In this document: positions 35,678 through 44,482 of the stretch, piece by piece
Layout: the number at the start of each line of letters is the position of its first letter
Numbering within the stretch: the first letter of the stretch is position 1
NCBI RefSeq assembly: GCF_016862375.1
Contig: NZ_BOMV01000061.1
Span: 1-64,000 of the forward strand
Source of the DNA: Paractinoplanes rishiriensis
Lineage (GTDB): Bacteria > Actinomycetota > Actinomycetes > Mycobacteriales > Micromonosporaceae
Length of the DNA: 64,000 bases
Reading direction: 5' to 3'
Position numbers and translations under genes: made by a program
Notes under the pieces: generated by a model
What the model was told of the DNA's origin: nothing
What the model saw: the letters and a program-made list of their open reading frames with translations, nothing else
Database searches by the model: none

Positions 35678-35713
35678 GCGCGCGGGGCCCTCAGGGTTTG
35701 TGGCCCCGCGCGC
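35678..35713 (-). terminator. Hairpin after serC
   Basis: GCGCGCGGGGCC (35678-35689) pairs perfectly with GGCCCCGCGCGC (35702-35713), a 12-bp all-GC stem 7 bases past the serC stop. It lacks a T run but is the strongest local structure. Confidence 0.7.
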
Positions 35714-35720
35714 GCTGGGG

Positions 35721-36839
35721 CTAGAGGCGTTCGGCTACGTAGTCGATGCAGGTGGTCAGGGCGGCTACGTCGGCCGGGTCCACGGTGGGGTAGAGGGCGA
35801 TTCGCAGCTGGTTGCGGCCCAGTTTGCGGTAGGGCTCGGTGTCCACTACGTCGTTGGCTCGCAGGACTTTGGCGATCGTGGTGGCGTTCACCGCGTCGTC
35901 GAAGTCGATGGTCGCTACGGCGGCTGAGCGCAGGGCCGGGTCCGTCACGAAGGGGGTGGCGTAAGCGGAGCGGTCGGCCCAGCCGTAGACCGCGGCGGCG
36001 CTCTCGGCGCTTCGCTTTACCGCCCAGGTCAGGCCGCCCTGGGCGTTCATCCAGTCCAGCTGTTCGGCGGCCAGGAAGACGGTGGCCAGGGCCGGCGTGT
36101 TGTAGGTCTGTTCGAGGCGGGACTGCTCGATCGCGGTCACCAGGTCGAGGAACTGGGGGATGTAGCGGCCGCTGCCCTTGATCTCGAAGGCTCGCTCGAT
36201 GGCGGCGGGAGACATCAGGGCCAGCCAGATGCCGCCGTCGGAGCCCAGGGCCTTCTGCGGGGCCAGGTAGTAGACGTCTGTTTCGCGCAGGTCGACGTCC
36301 AGGCTGCCGCCGCCCGAGGTGGCGTCGGTCAGGACCAGGGCGCCCGGGTCGGCGCCTTCCACCCGGCGGACCGGTACGGCCACGCCCGTTGACGTCTCGT
36401 TGTGGACCGAGGCGTACACGTCGACGCCGGGCTCAGCAGTCAGGAACGCGGCCTGGCCGCCGGGGGCCCGGTGGACCGTGGGGGTGGCCAGGAACGGGGC
36501 GCCGGTGACGGCCTGGGCGAACTTCGCCCCGAACTCGCCGAACTCGGCGAACTGGGCCTTGTCGCGTACCAGGCCGAAGGTGGCCACCTCCCAGAAGGCG
36601 CTGGTGCCGCCGTTGGCGAGGATCACTTCGTACCCGTCGGGCATCGCGAAGAACTCGGCCAGGCCGCGGCGCAGGCGGGCCACCTGGTCCTTCACCGTTT
36701 TCTGGCGGTGTGAGGTGCCCATGTAGGTGCGTGACACCGCGGACAGCGCCTCGACGCCCTCGGGGCGGACCTTGCTGGGGCCGGAGCCGAAGCGCGCGTC
36801 GACCGGCTTGATTTCGTCGGGGATCCGGATGTCAGTCAC
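35721..36839 (-). CDS. serC: SerC, phosphoserine aminotransferase
   Basis: A 372-residue PLP enzyme. It has RFGSGPSKVRPEGVEALSAV at the start, MGTSHRQKTVKDQVARLRRG, the region VLTDATSGGGSLDVDLRETD with the PLP-binding Asp, and YYLAPQKALGSDGGIW with the Schiff-base Lys. This is the actinobacterial form. It makes 3-phosphoserine from 3-phosphohydroxypyruvate. The GTG at 36839 lies 6 bases after TAATGT (36851-36846), a leaderless promoter that overlaps the end of the citrate synthase gene upstream. Confidence 0.93.
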   Translation of the reverse strand: MTDIRIPDEIKPVDARFGSGPSKVRPEGVEALSAVSRTYMGTSHRQKTVKDQVARLRRGLAEFFAMPDGYEVILANGGTSAFWEVATFGLVRDKAQFAEFGEFGAKFAQAVTGAPFLATPTVHRAPGGQAAFLTAEPGVDVYASVHNETSTGVAVPVRRVEGADPGALVLTDATSGGGSLDVDLRETDVYYLAPQKALGSDGGIWLALMSPAAIERAFEIKGSGRYIPQFLDLVTAIEQSRLEQTYNTPALATVFLAAEQLDWMNAQGGLTWAVKRSAESAAAVYGWADRSAYATPFVTDPALRSAAVATIDFDDAVNATTIAKVLRANDVVDTEPYRKLGRNQLRIALYPTVDPADVAALTTCIDYVAERL

Positions 36840-36848
36840 GGTCAAACA

Positions 36849-37964
36849 TTATGCGCGAGTCCCATTCTCGGCGAGCAATGTCCAGCCCTCGACCTCCTGC
36901 GGCTTGCGGACCGCCGGTCCCACATAGCGGGCACTGGGGCGCACGATCCGGCCCAGGCGCTTCTGCTCCAGGATGTGCGCGCTCCAGCCGGCCACCCGGG
37001 CGCAGGTGAACATCGAGGTGAACATGTGGGCCGGCACCTCGGCGAAGTCGAGCACCACGGCCGACCAGAACTCGACGTTGGTGGCCAGCACCCGGTCGGG
37101 CTTGCGGGCCTGCAACTCGGCCAGCGCGGCGCGCTCCAGGGCCTCGGCCACCTCGTACCGGGGTGCGCCCAGCTCGCGGGCGGTGCGCCGGAGGACGCGG
37201 GCGCGGGGGTCTTCGGCGCGGTAGACGCGGTGGCCGAAGCCCATCAGGCGCTCGCCGCGGTCGAGGACGCCGCGCACGTAGCCCTCGGCGTCGCCGCTGC
37301 GTTCCACCGCCTCGATCATGTGCAGCACCCGGGACGGGGCGCCGCCATGCAGTGGGCCGGAGAGGGCGCCGATGCCGGACGAGATGCAGGCGGCCGCGTC
37401 GGCGCCGGTGGAGGCCACGATCCGGGCCGTGAAGGTGGACGCGTTCAGGCCGTGCTCGGCGGCCGAGATGAAGTACGCGTCGACGGCCTTGACGTGCCGC
37501 GGGTCGGGTTCGCCCCGCCACCGGCGCATGAAGCGCTCGACGATCGTCTCGGCCTTGTCGATGTCTTTCTGCGGCACGGCCGGCAGGCCCAGCCCGCGGG
37601 CCGCCTGGGCCACGAACGACAGCGCGGTCACCGAGACCCGGGCCAGGTCGCTCCGGACCTGGTCGTCCTCGATGTCGAGCAGTTGGGACAGGCCCCAGTA
37701 CGGCGCCAGCATGGCCACCGCCGACTGCACGTCGACCCGGATGTCGCCGGAGTGCACCGGCACCGGGAACGGCTCGGCCGGCGGCAGGCCCGGCCCGAAC
37801 CGGCCGTCGACCAGCAGGCCCCAGACGTTGCCGAACGAAACCTGACCGATCAGGTCCTCGATGTCGACGCCGCGGTAGCGCAGCGCGCCGCCTGCCTTGT
37901 CAGGCTCGGCGATCTCGGTCTCGAACGCGACGACGCCCTCGAGGCCCGGCTTGAAATCGGACAC
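36849..37964 (-). CDS. Citrate synthase 2
   Basis: A 371-residue citrate synthase. It has VSDFKPGLEGVVAFETEIAE at the start, YRGVDIEDLIGQVSFGNVWG, the catalytic His in GALSGPLHGGAPSRVL, the second His in MGFGHRVYRAEDPR, and the catalytic Asp in SAVVLDFAEVPAHMFTSMF. It condenses acetyl-CoA and oxaloacetate. GGGAGC precedes the GTG at 37964; a longer frame to 38054 adds unrelated residues. It lies nine bases upstream of serC on the same strand and diverges from pdxH. Confidence 0.93.
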   Translation of the reverse strand: MSDFKPGLEGVVAFETEIAEPDKAGGALRYRGVDIEDLIGQVSFGNVWGLLVDGRFGPGLPPAEPFPVPVHSGDIRVDVQSAVAMLAPYWGLSQLLDIEDDQVRSDLARVSVTALSFVAQAARGLGLPAVPQKDIDKAETIVERFMRRWRGEPDPRHVKAVDAYFISAAEHGLNASTFTARIVASTGADAAACISSGIGALSGPLHGGAPSRVLHMIEAVERSGDAEGYVRGVLDRGERLMGFGHRVYRAEDPRARVLRRTARELGAPRYEVAEALERAALAELQARKPDRVLATNVEFWSAVVLDFAEVPAHMFTSMFTCARVAGWSAHILEQKRLGRIVRPSARYVGPAVRKPQEVEGWTLLAENGTRA

Positions 37965-38137
37965 GGTGCTCCCTGCTGGCAAATGCTGTGTGTGTTTCAT
38001 ATTGCCCGCCGGTTGCGGGCGGGTCGACCCGGCGTGATGTGCTCTCCGCGACAACCATCCTTACCGGGCTGACGGAACCGGCGGGCCGACTTACGGTCGT
38101 TTGCGGTGCTAAGAGATCACGTAACCAGGGAGCAGCG

Positions 38138-38794
38138 GTGACCGGGGAACGCCCGTCGCCCGCCGGCATGCGGCGCGACTACACCGAGCGCGAGGCGCTG
38201 CTCGAGACGGATCTGGCCGCCGACTGGACCGGTCAGTTCGCGGCCTGGTTCACCGCGGCCACCGAGTTCGGGCTGCCCGAGCCGAACGCGATGATCGTGG
38301 CCACCGCCGACGCGGCCGGCCGGCCTTCGGCCCGCACCGTGCTGCTCAAGGAGTACGACGAGCGCGGCTTCGTGTTCTTCACCAACTACGAGTCCCGCAA
38401 GGGCCGGGAACTGGCCGGGAATCCGTACGCGAGCCTGGTTTTTCCCTGGTTTGTCATGCATCGCCAGGTGCTCGTGGCCGGTTCGGTTGAGCGGGTGGGC
38501 CGGGCCGAGACCGAGGAGTACTTCGCCTCCCGGCCGCGCGGCTCGCAGCTGGGCGCCTGGGCGAGCCCGCAGTCCTCGGTGCTGACCGGCCGGGCCGCGG
38601 TGGAGGCCGGGCTGACCGCGGCGGTGGACCGGTTCGGCGACGGACCGGTGCCGGCCCCGCCGCACTGGGGTGGCCTGCGGGTGCTGCCCGAGACCGTGGA
38701 GTTCTGGCAGGGCCGCAGCAACCGGCTGCACGACCGGCTCCGCTATCGCCGCACTCCGGACGGGCCCTGGGTGGTGGAGAGGCTGGCCCCATGA
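38138..38794 (+). CDS. pdxH: PdxH, pyridoxamine 5'-phosphate oxidase
   Basis: A 218-residue FMN enzyme. It has MRRDYTEREALLETDLAADW, PNAMIVATADAAGRPSARTV, LLKEYDERGFVFFTNYESRK, and the C-terminal block VEFWQGRSNRLHDRLRYRR that binds PLP. It oxidises pyridoxamine or pyridoxine phosphate to pyridoxal phosphate, the cofactor of the neighbouring SerC. The GTG follows CAGGGAGCAGC. The stop lies inside a short tandem repeat that continues into the intergenic gap. Confidence 0.93.
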   Translation: MTGERPSPAGMRRDYTEREALLETDLAADWTGQFAAWFTAATEFGLPEPNAMIVATADAAGRPSARTVLLKEYDERGFVFFTNYESRKGRELAGNPYASLVFPWFVMHRQVLVAGSVERVGRAETEEYFASRPRGSQLGAWASPQSSVLTGRAAVEAGLTAAVDRFGDGPVPAPPHWGGLRVLPETVEFWQGRSNRLHDRLRYRRTPDGPWVVERLAP

Positions 38795-38837
38795 GGCTGG
38801 CCCCCATGAGGCTGGCACCGTGAGGCTGGCACCGTGA
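38779..38837 (+). repeat. 14-15 bp tandem repeat at the pdxH-MFS junction
   Basis: The core AGGCTGGC recurs at 38780, 38794, 38809 and 38823, with units such as ATGAGGCTGGCCCCC and ATGAGGCTGGCACCG. The first copy encodes the last codons and stop of pdxH; a final partial copy supplies the GTG of the next gene. It looks like local slippage or duplication at a gene junction. Confidence 0.75.
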
Positions 38838-40102
38838 GGTCGTGGGTGATCGACACCCGGCCGCTGGAGGTTCCGGCCTACCGCCGGATGTGGATCGGCA
38901 ACGGCGCCTCGTACTTCGGCTTCCAGTTCACCGCGGTGGCCGTGCCGGTGCAGATGTACGACGTCACCGATTCGTCGGCCTGGGTCGGCCTGCTCGGCGT
39001 CGCCGGACTGGTCCCGCTGCTGGTGTTCGGCCTGTGGGGCGGCGCGGTGGCCGACGTGGTGGACCGGCGCAAGCTGCTGCTGGCCAGTTCGCTGCTGGCC
39101 TGGCTGGCCACCGCCGGGCTGCTCGCCCAGGCGCTGGCCGGGGTGCGCAGTGCCTACCTGCTGCTGGCCCTGACCGCGGTGCAGTCGGCCGCGTTCGCGG
39201 TGAGCTCGCCGACCCGGCAGGCGATCGTCCCGCGGATCGTGCCGATGTCGCTGGTCCCGTCCGCCAACACGCTGACCCACACGACCACCACGGCCGGCGG
39301 CGTGCTCGGGCCGCTGGCCGCCGGCCTGATCTTCGCGGTCGCCACCACCGGCACCGGGGTGACCGTGGCCTACCTGGTCGACGTGGCCCTGTTCGGCATC
39401 TCCTTCTGGGCCACCTGGCGGCTGCCCGCGATCCCGCCGGCCAAGGTGGCCCCGGACCGGGCCCGGCCGAGCGCGGGCCTGCGCGGCATCGCCGACGGCC
39501 TGCGGTTCCTGGCCACCAGCCCGGTGCTGCTGCTGTCCTTCGCGATCGACCTGATCGCCATGGTGTTCGCCATGCCCCGGGCGCTGTTCCCCGAGGTGGC
39601 CGCGGACCGGTTCGGCGGCGGCGCGGCGGTCGGCTGGCTGTTCGCGGCGATCGCGATCGGCTCGGTGCTGGCCGGCCTCACCTCGGGCTGGATCGGCCGG
39701 GTACGCCGGCAGGGCGTGGCCCTGGTGGTCGCCGTGGTCGCCTGGGGCGTGGCGGTGGGTCTGGCCGGCCTCGCCCATCAACTGTGGTTGATGGTGGCGT
39801 TGCTCGCGGTGGGCGGCGCGGCCGATCTGGTGAGTGCGGTCTACCGGCAGTCGATGATGCAGACCTTCGCGCCTGATCGACTACGAGGCCGCCTGCAGGG
39901 CGTATTCATAGTCGTCGTTGCGGGCGGGCCTCGATTGGGCGATCTGCGGGCCGGTTCGACCGCCGAACTCGCCGGGCCGACCACATCGTGGACCGGCGGC
40001 GGATTTACCGCGGCCGGACTCGCGCTGGTCCTGGCCCTTGCGTTCCCCGCGCTGCTGCGTTACCGGCCGCCGGCCGACCCTGACGACGATCCGAACCGAT
40101 AG
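38834..40102 (+). CDS. MFS transporter (MFS_3/EntS-like)
   Basis: A 422-residue permease. It has PAYRRMWIGNGASYFGFQFT, GLWGGAVADVVDRRKLLLAS as motif A, and SSPTRQAIVPRIVPMSLVPS. Twelve helices are evident and the tail is short and acidic. The GTG at 38834 sits at the end of the junction repeat, 39 bases after pdxH, with no clear ribosome site. A charged loop between helices 6 and 7 (APDRARPSAGLRGIADGLRF) is normal for the group. Substrate unknown. Confidence 0.83.
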   Translation: MRSWVIDTRPLEVPAYRRMWIGNGASYFGFQFTAVAVPVQMYDVTDSSAWVGLLGVAGLVPLLVFGLWGGAVADVVDRRKLLLASSLLAWLATAGLLAQALAGVRSAYLLLALTAVQSAAFAVSSPTRQAIVPRIVPMSLVPSANTLTHTTTTAGGVLGPLAAGLIFAVATTGTGVTVAYLVDVALFGISFWATWRLPAIPPAKVAPDRARPSAGLRGIADGLRFLATSPVLLLSFAIDLIAMVFAMPRALFPEVAADRFGGGAAVGWLFAAIAIGSVLAGLTSGWIGRVRRQGVALVVAVVAWGVAVGLAGLAHQLWLMVALLAVGGAADLVSAVYRQSMMQTFAPDRLRGRLQGVFIVVVAGGPRLGDLRAGSTAELAGPTTSWTGGGFTAAGLALVLALAFPALLRYRPPADPDDDPNR

Positions 40103-40112
40103 TGTCCAGGCC

Positions 40113-41033
40113 ATGACAAGCGTCGTACCGGCGAAATCCGGAACTCAGTGGTCGATCGAGGCGGACGGGCACCGGGCCGTCGTGGTGGAGGTCGGCGGCG
40201 GGCTGCGCGACTACACCGTCGACGGTGTCGCGGTGCTCGACGGATTCGATGCGGACGAGTTGGCGCCTGCCTCGGCCGGACAGGTCCTCGCGCCCTGGCC
40301 CAACCGGATCCGGGACGGGCGGTACACGTTCGAGGGGCAGGACTACCAGCTGCCGCTGACCGAGCCGGCAAAGCACACCGCGCTGCACGGCCTGGCCAAC
40401 TGGTCCCGGTGGACGCTGGCGGAGCAGTCCGCCGACGCGGTCACCCTGGAGTTCGAGCTGCCGCCGCAGATCGGCTACCCGTGGTGGCTCACGCTGCGCA
40501 CCCGCTGGCAGGTCTCGGCCGAGGGGCTGCACTGCCACCAGGAGGTGGTGAACAACAGCGAGTCGAACGCGCCGTGGGGCTACTCCATCCACCCCTACGT
40601 GCAGCTGCCGGGGGTCTCGGTCGACGACACGCTCCTGCACGTGCCGGGCAAGACCCGGATCCTGGCCGACGCGCGGCTGCTGCCGATCGGCTCGGTCTCG
40701 GTGGCCGGCACCGAGTACGACTTCACCGAGGCCCGCCGGATCGGCGACCTGGTCCTGGACACCACGTTCGGCGACATCGAGCACGACGCGGCCGGCGTCA
40801 CCGAGGTGTCCATCGCCGACCCGAACTCGTCGAAGAAGGTCGTGGTCTGGGCCGACGACAAGTTCAAGTACTGGCAGATCTTCTCCGGTGACACGCTGAG
40901 CGGCGAGCGCTTCCGCCGGTCGGTGGCGATCGAGCCGATGACCTGCCCGCCCGACTCCTTCCGCACCGGGCGCGACCTGGTCGTGCTGTCGCCGGGTGAG
41001 CGCTGGACGGCCACCTGGGGAATCCGGCCCTGA
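40113..41033 (+). CDS. Aldose 1-epimerase family protein
   Basis: A 306-residue galactose-mutarotase-fold protein. It has APWPNRIRDGRYTFEGQDYQ, TALHGLANWSRWTLAEQSAD with the first His, the second His in GYSIHPYVQLPG, and a Glu in AIEPMTCPPDSFRTGRDLVV. It would interconvert sugar anomers; the specific sugar is not clear. The ATG lies 7 bases after TAGTGT (40100-40105), suggesting a leaderless transcript. Its stop overlaps the start of the nitroreductase gene (ATG at 41033 within TGATGG). Confidence 0.9.
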   Translation: MTSVVPAKSGTQWSIEADGHRAVVVEVGGGLRDYTVDGVAVLDGFDADELAPASAGQVLAPWPNRIRDGRYTFEGQDYQLPLTEPAKHTALHGLANWSRWTLAEQSADAVTLEFELPPQIGYPWWLTLRTRWQVSAEGLHCHQEVVNNSESNAPWGYSIHPYVQLPGVSVDDTLLHVPGKTRILADARLLPIGSVSVAGTEYDFTEARRIGDLVLDTTFGDIEHDAAGVTEVSIADPNSSKKVVVWADDKFKYWQIFSGDTLSGERFRRSVAIEPMTCPPDSFRTGRDLVVLSPGERWTATWGIRP

Positions 41034-41689
41034 TGGAGTTCGACGAGGTGGTCCGCCGCCGCCGGATGGTCCGCAGCTACGACCCGGACCGTCCGGTGCC
41101 GGCCGAGGTGATCGACCGGATCGTCCGGCACGGGCTGCGGGCGCCGAGTGCGGGCTTCTCGCAGGGCTGGGGCTTCCTGGTGCTCACCGAGCCGGCCGAC
41201 CGCGACCGCTACTGGTCGTCGACCACCGAGGGCGACCTGGGCGACGCGCAGGCCGACACGGCGTGGCGCGGCGAGTGGCTCACCCGGATGCGCACCGCGC
41301 CGGTGCTGATCGTCTGCCTCGCGAACAAGTCGGTGTACCTCAACCGGTACGCCGAACCGGACAAAGGCTGGACGGACCGGGACGAAAAGCACTGGCCGGT
41401 GCCGTACTGGGACATCGACACCGGATTCGCCGCACTGCTGATGCACCTGAGCGCGGTCGACGCCGATCTCGGCTCCTGCTTCTTCGGCCTGCCGGCGACC
41501 CACGTGCAGAACTTCAAGGACGCGTTCGGGGTGCCGGCCGAGTTCAACCCGATCGGCACGCTGTCGGTCGGCTACCGCACCGCGGACGACAAGAGGTCGC
41601 CGTCCCTGAAGCGCGGGCACCGCCCGGTGGCAGAGGTGGTGCATCATGGCCGATGGGCCGCGCCCGCAGCGTCGGCAGGGACCCCGTGA
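41033..41689 (+). CDS. Nitroreductase family protein
   Basis: A 218-residue FMN-binding protein. It has EFDEVVRRRRMVRSYDPDRP, APSAGFSQGWGFLVLTEPAD, WDIDTGFAALLMHLSAVDAD, LGSCFFGLPATHVQNFKDAF and a PIGTLSVGYR ending, the standard nitroreductase order. The electron acceptor is unknown. Translation is coupled to the epimerase by a one-base overlap. The 71 bases after its stop hold only the next gene's ribosome site. Confidence 0.88.
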   Translation: MEFDEVVRRRRMVRSYDPDRPVPAEVIDRIVRHGLRAPSAGFSQGWGFLVLTEPADRDRYWSSTTEGDLGDAQADTAWRGEWLTRMRTAPVLIVCLANKSVYLNRYAEPDKGWTDRDEKHWPVPYWDIDTGFAALLMHLSAVDADLGSCFFGLPATHVQNFKDAFGVPAEFNPIGTLSVGYRTADDKRSPSLKRGHRPVAEVVHHGRWAAPAASAGTP

Positions 41690-41760
41690 GGGTCACCCGG
41701 CTAGGCTGGCACGCGGCACGACATTGGGGCAGGGTGGGCTATGGAAGGGGGTAACCCGCC

Positions 41761-42099
41761 GTGATCTTCAAAGCGGTCCGGGACGGAGCCCCGTATCCCG
41801 ATCACCACACGACGCTCAAGGCCTGGGCCGAGATTCCGCCCCGGCCGATCCGGCTGGCTGACCTGATCACCACGAAACGCGAGCTGGCGCTGGACAAGCT
41901 GCTGGCCGAGGACTCGACCTTCTACGGCGACCTGTTCCCGCACGTGGTGGAGTATCAGGGCGCCCTCTATCTGGAGGACGGCCTGCACCGGGCGCTGCGC
42001 GCGGCCCTGCAGCAGCGCAACCAGATCCACGCGAGAGTCCTGGTCGTGGATACCAATCCGACCGCCCCGCCCGCCACCCCAGATTGGTCTGAAGGCTGA
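41761..42099 (+). CDS. Conserved actinobacterial hypothetical, ParB-like motif
   Basis: A 112-residue protein. It begins MIFKAVRDGAPYPDHHTTLK, then PPRPIRLADLITTKRELALD, and has YGDLFPHVVEYQGALYLEDG followed by LHRALRAALQQRNQIHARVL. The 'DGLHRALRAALQQR' segment resembles the ligand loop of ParB N-terminal nuclease-like domains, but the match is short. I do not know its function; toxin-antitoxin labels given to similar proteins are not supported by any partner here. AAGGGGG precedes the GTG. Confidence 0.72.
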   Translation: MIFKAVRDGAPYPDHHTTLKAWAEIPPRPIRLADLITTKRELALDKLLAEDSTFYGDLFPHVVEYQGALYLEDGLHRALRAALQQRNQIHARVLVVDTNPTAPPATPDWSEG

Positions 42100-42122
42100 G
42101 CTTCACCCGTTAGGTTGAATTC

Positions 42123-43289
42123 ATGGTCGCTCCGCTGGATCTGCTCGATCTCGACACGCTGCTGACCGACGAGGAGCGCGACATCCGGGCGCTCTGCCGC
42201 CGGGTGGCTGACGACCGGGTCCGGCCGCACGTGGCGGAGTGGTACGAGGACGGCCGGGTGCCGGTCCGTGAGCTGGCGCTCGAGTTCGGCAAGCTGGGTC
42301 TGCTCGGCATGCACCTGAGCGGGTACGGCTGCGCCGGCGCCTCCGCGGTCGCGTACGGCCTCGCCTGCATGGAGCTGGAGGCCGCCGACTCCGGGGTGCG
42401 CTCGCTGGTCAGCGTGCAGGGCTCACTGGCCATGTATGCGATCTGGCGGTACGGCTCCGAGGAGCAGAAACAGCGCTGGCTGCCGGGCATGGCGGCGGGC
42501 GAGCTGATCGGCTGCTTCGGCCTCACCGAGCCGGACCACGGTTCCGACCCGGCCAACATGTCGACCCGTGCCCGCCGGGACGGCGATGACTGGGTGCTCT
42601 CCGGTGGCAAGATGTGGATCACCAATGCGCCGGTCGCGGACGTGGCGGTGATCTGGGCCCGGGCCGAGGACGGCGTGCTGGGTTTCGCGGTGCCGACCGA
42701 CTCCGCCGGCTTCGCCGCCCGGGAGATCAAGCGCAAGATGTCGCTGCGGGCGTCCAGCACGGGCGAGATTTCCCTGGATGACGTACGCCTACCGGACGCG
42801 GCCCGGCTGCCCGGTGCGCACGGGCTCAAGGCGCCGCTGTCCTGTCTCACCGAGGCCCGGTTCGGGATCGTCTGGGGCGCGCTGGGCGCCGCCCGGGACT
42901 GCCTCGCGACCGCGCTCGACTACGCCGCCACCCGGGAGCAGTTCGGCCGGCCGATCGCCGGTTTCCAGCTGACCCAGGCGAAGTTCGCCGACATGGCCCT
43001 GGAGCTGCAGAAGGGCTTCCTGCTCGCGCTGCACCTGGGCCGCCGCCGGGACGAGACCGGCGCGCTGCGCCCCGAGCAGGTCAGCATCGGCAAGCTCAAC
43101 AACGTGCGGGAGGCCATCGCGATCGCCCGGCAGTGCCGGACCATCCTGGGCGGCAACGGGATCAGCGGGGAATACCCGATCATGCGGCACGCGGCGAACC
43201 TGGAGAGCGTGCTCACGTACGAGGGAACCTCGGAGATCCACCAGCTGGTCATCGGACAAAAATTGACCGGTTTGAGCGCCTTCGCCTGA
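42123..43289 (+). CDS. Acyl-CoA dehydrogenase, glutaryl-CoA type
   Basis: A 388-residue flavoenzyme. It has CFGLTEPDHGSDPANMSTRA and WVLSGGKMWITNAPVADVAV as the FAD/substrate region, ARDCLATALDYAATREQFGR, and the catalytic Glu in LTYEGTSEIHQLVIGQ. The overall layout fits glutaryl-CoA dehydrogenase better than short-chain forms, so lysine/tryptophan catabolism is possible. The ATG is 6 bases after TAGGTT (42111-42116), giving a leaderless transcript. No electron-transfer flavoprotein genes are nearby. Confidence 0.88.
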   Translation: MVAPLDLLDLDTLLTDEERDIRALCRRVADDRVRPHVAEWYEDGRVPVRELALEFGKLGLLGMHLSGYGCAGASAVAYGLACMELEAADSGVRSLVSVQGSLAMYAIWRYGSEEQKQRWLPGMAAGELIGCFGLTEPDHGSDPANMSTRARRDGDDWVLSGGKMWITNAPVADVAVIWARAEDGVLGFAVPTDSAGFAAREIKRKMSLRASSTGEISLDDVRLPDAARLPGAHGLKAPLSCLTEARFGIVWGALGAARDCLATALDYAATREQFGRPIAGFQLTQAKFADMALELQKGFLLALHLGRRRDETGALRPEQVSIGKLNNVREAIAIARQCRTILGGNGISGEYPIMRHAANLESVLTYEGTSEIHQLVIGQKLTGLSAFA

Positions 43290-43331
43290 TCACGAGTCGC
43301 GAGTGTCGTACCCCCGTCCTACCGTGAGGGT

Positions 43332-44060
43332 ATGGCTCAGAAACCGGATGTCGACGACCCCACAAGGGAGTATCCGGAAGTCCCCACGGAACCTCCCGCC
43401 GCCGATCCGCCGCGGTCCAGCGTCATCGCCCGCGTCCTGATCTTCTTCGGCATCGTGTTCGCCGTGATCGTCGCGGCCTGCCTCGGGCTGCGCGCGGTCG
43501 ACGTGCTGCCCAGCTTCTCCAACCCGTTCGCCGAGAGCACCACCGACCGCAGCCAGCCGGTGCTGCTCCAGTCCATGCGTGACCTGAGCCGGTACGTCGC
43601 GGCCGACGGCACCTTCCAGGTCATCGTCGACCTCGAGGAAAACCGCGACAACATCCCCGACTTCCTGATCAACCGGCGCATCCTGTTCGTCGGCTCCGGC
43701 ACCGTCGAGGAGTACGTCGACTTCGGCACCCTCTCGACGGACGCGCTCCAGGTCGACAACGAGAAAAAGTCGATCACCATCACGCTGCCGCCGCCGCAGC
43801 AGGGCACCGCGGCGCTCGACATGGAAAAGAGCTACGTGGTCGAGGAGAAACGCGGCCTGCTGACCAGCATCGGCGACGCGTTCCGCAGCGACCCCGACAA
43901 GCAGCAGCGGGTCTATCAGCTGGCCCAGCAGCGGATCACCGAGGCGGCCCGGGCCAGCGGGCTTGACCAGCGCGCCCGGGAAAACACCCAGCGCATGCTG
44001 GAGAGCCTGTTCACCCGGCTCGGCTACACCTCGGTGTCGGTCACGTTCGGCCAGCCGTAG
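43332..44060 (+). CDS. DUF4230 membrane-anchored protein
   Basis: A 242-residue protein. A Pro/acidic N-terminus is followed by one membrane helix at about residues 33-57 (VLIFFGIVFAVIVAACLGLR). The outer part has VLLQSMRDLSRYVAADGTFQ, NRRILFVGSGTVEEYVDFGT and ITITLPPPQQGTAALDMEKS, matching DUF4230, and ends with a helical, Gln-rich segment. Function unknown. The ATG lies 6 bases after TACCGT (43320-43325). It ends at a bidirectional terminator shared with the PspC gene. Confidence 0.85.
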   Translation: MAQKPDVDDPTREYPEVPTEPPAADPPRSSVIARVLIFFGIVFAVIVAACLGLRAVDVLPSFSNPFAESTTDRSQPVLLQSMRDLSRYVAADGTFQVIVDLEENRDNIPDFLINRRILFVGSGTVEEYVDFGTLSTDALQVDNEKKSITITLPPPQQGTAALDMEKSYVVEEKRGLLTSIGDAFRSDPDKQQRVYQLAQQRITEAARASGLDQRARENTQRMLESLFTRLGYTSVSVTFGQP

Positions 44061-44064
44061 GTTC

Positions 44065-44103
44065 GCGAGCGCCCGGCCCCGCGGATGCGGAGCCGGGCGT
44101 CGC
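44065..44103. terminator. Bidirectional terminator between DUF4230 and PspC genes
   Basis: GCGAGCGCCCGGC (44065-44077) pairs with GCCGGGCGTCGC (44092-44103) with one unpaired base. It lies between the convergent stops. Confidence 0.7.
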
Positions 44104-44107
44104 TAAG

Positions 44108-44290
44108 TCACTCGTTGGGCAGCATCACCCAGAGCACCAGGTACAGCAGGAACTGCGGGCCGGGCAGCAGGCAGGAGAGCACGAAGATCAGGCGAACCAC
44201 GCCGGACGAAAGTCCGAAGCGGCGGCCAAGACCGGAACAAACACCGGCGATCCAACGGTCGTCGCGGGGTCGGGCGAGGCGGCGGGCCAC
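44108..44290 (-). CDS. PspC domain protein
   Basis: A 60-residue protein: DDRWIAGVCSGLGRRFGLSS then GVVRLIFVLSCLLPGPQFLL and YLVLWVMLPNE. This is the PspC family pattern, a short cytoplasmic lead and one or two membrane helices; PspC senses or transmits membrane stress. AAGGAG lies 9 bases before the GTG at 44290, which is better spaced than the GTG at 44296. No PspA gene is in the window. Confidence 0.88.
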   Translation of the reverse strand: MARRLARPRDDRWIAGVCSGLGRRFGLSSGVVRLIFVLSCLLPGPQFLLYLVLWVMLPNE

Positions 44291-44482
44291 GGTCACTCAC
44301 TCCTTCACTGGCGGCTACGGTCGGTCGCCGTAACCACCTTCGACGGTAGGGGCGGGCCGACCCGCTTCCCTCGGCCCGCAGGCGGAGATGGACGGTCCGG
44401 CCCCCGTAAGGGTCACCCGTACCCGCAGGCCAGCCGCTGTTAACCTGAGGGCCGATCCCCACCCTTCACGAGGAGGCACGCG

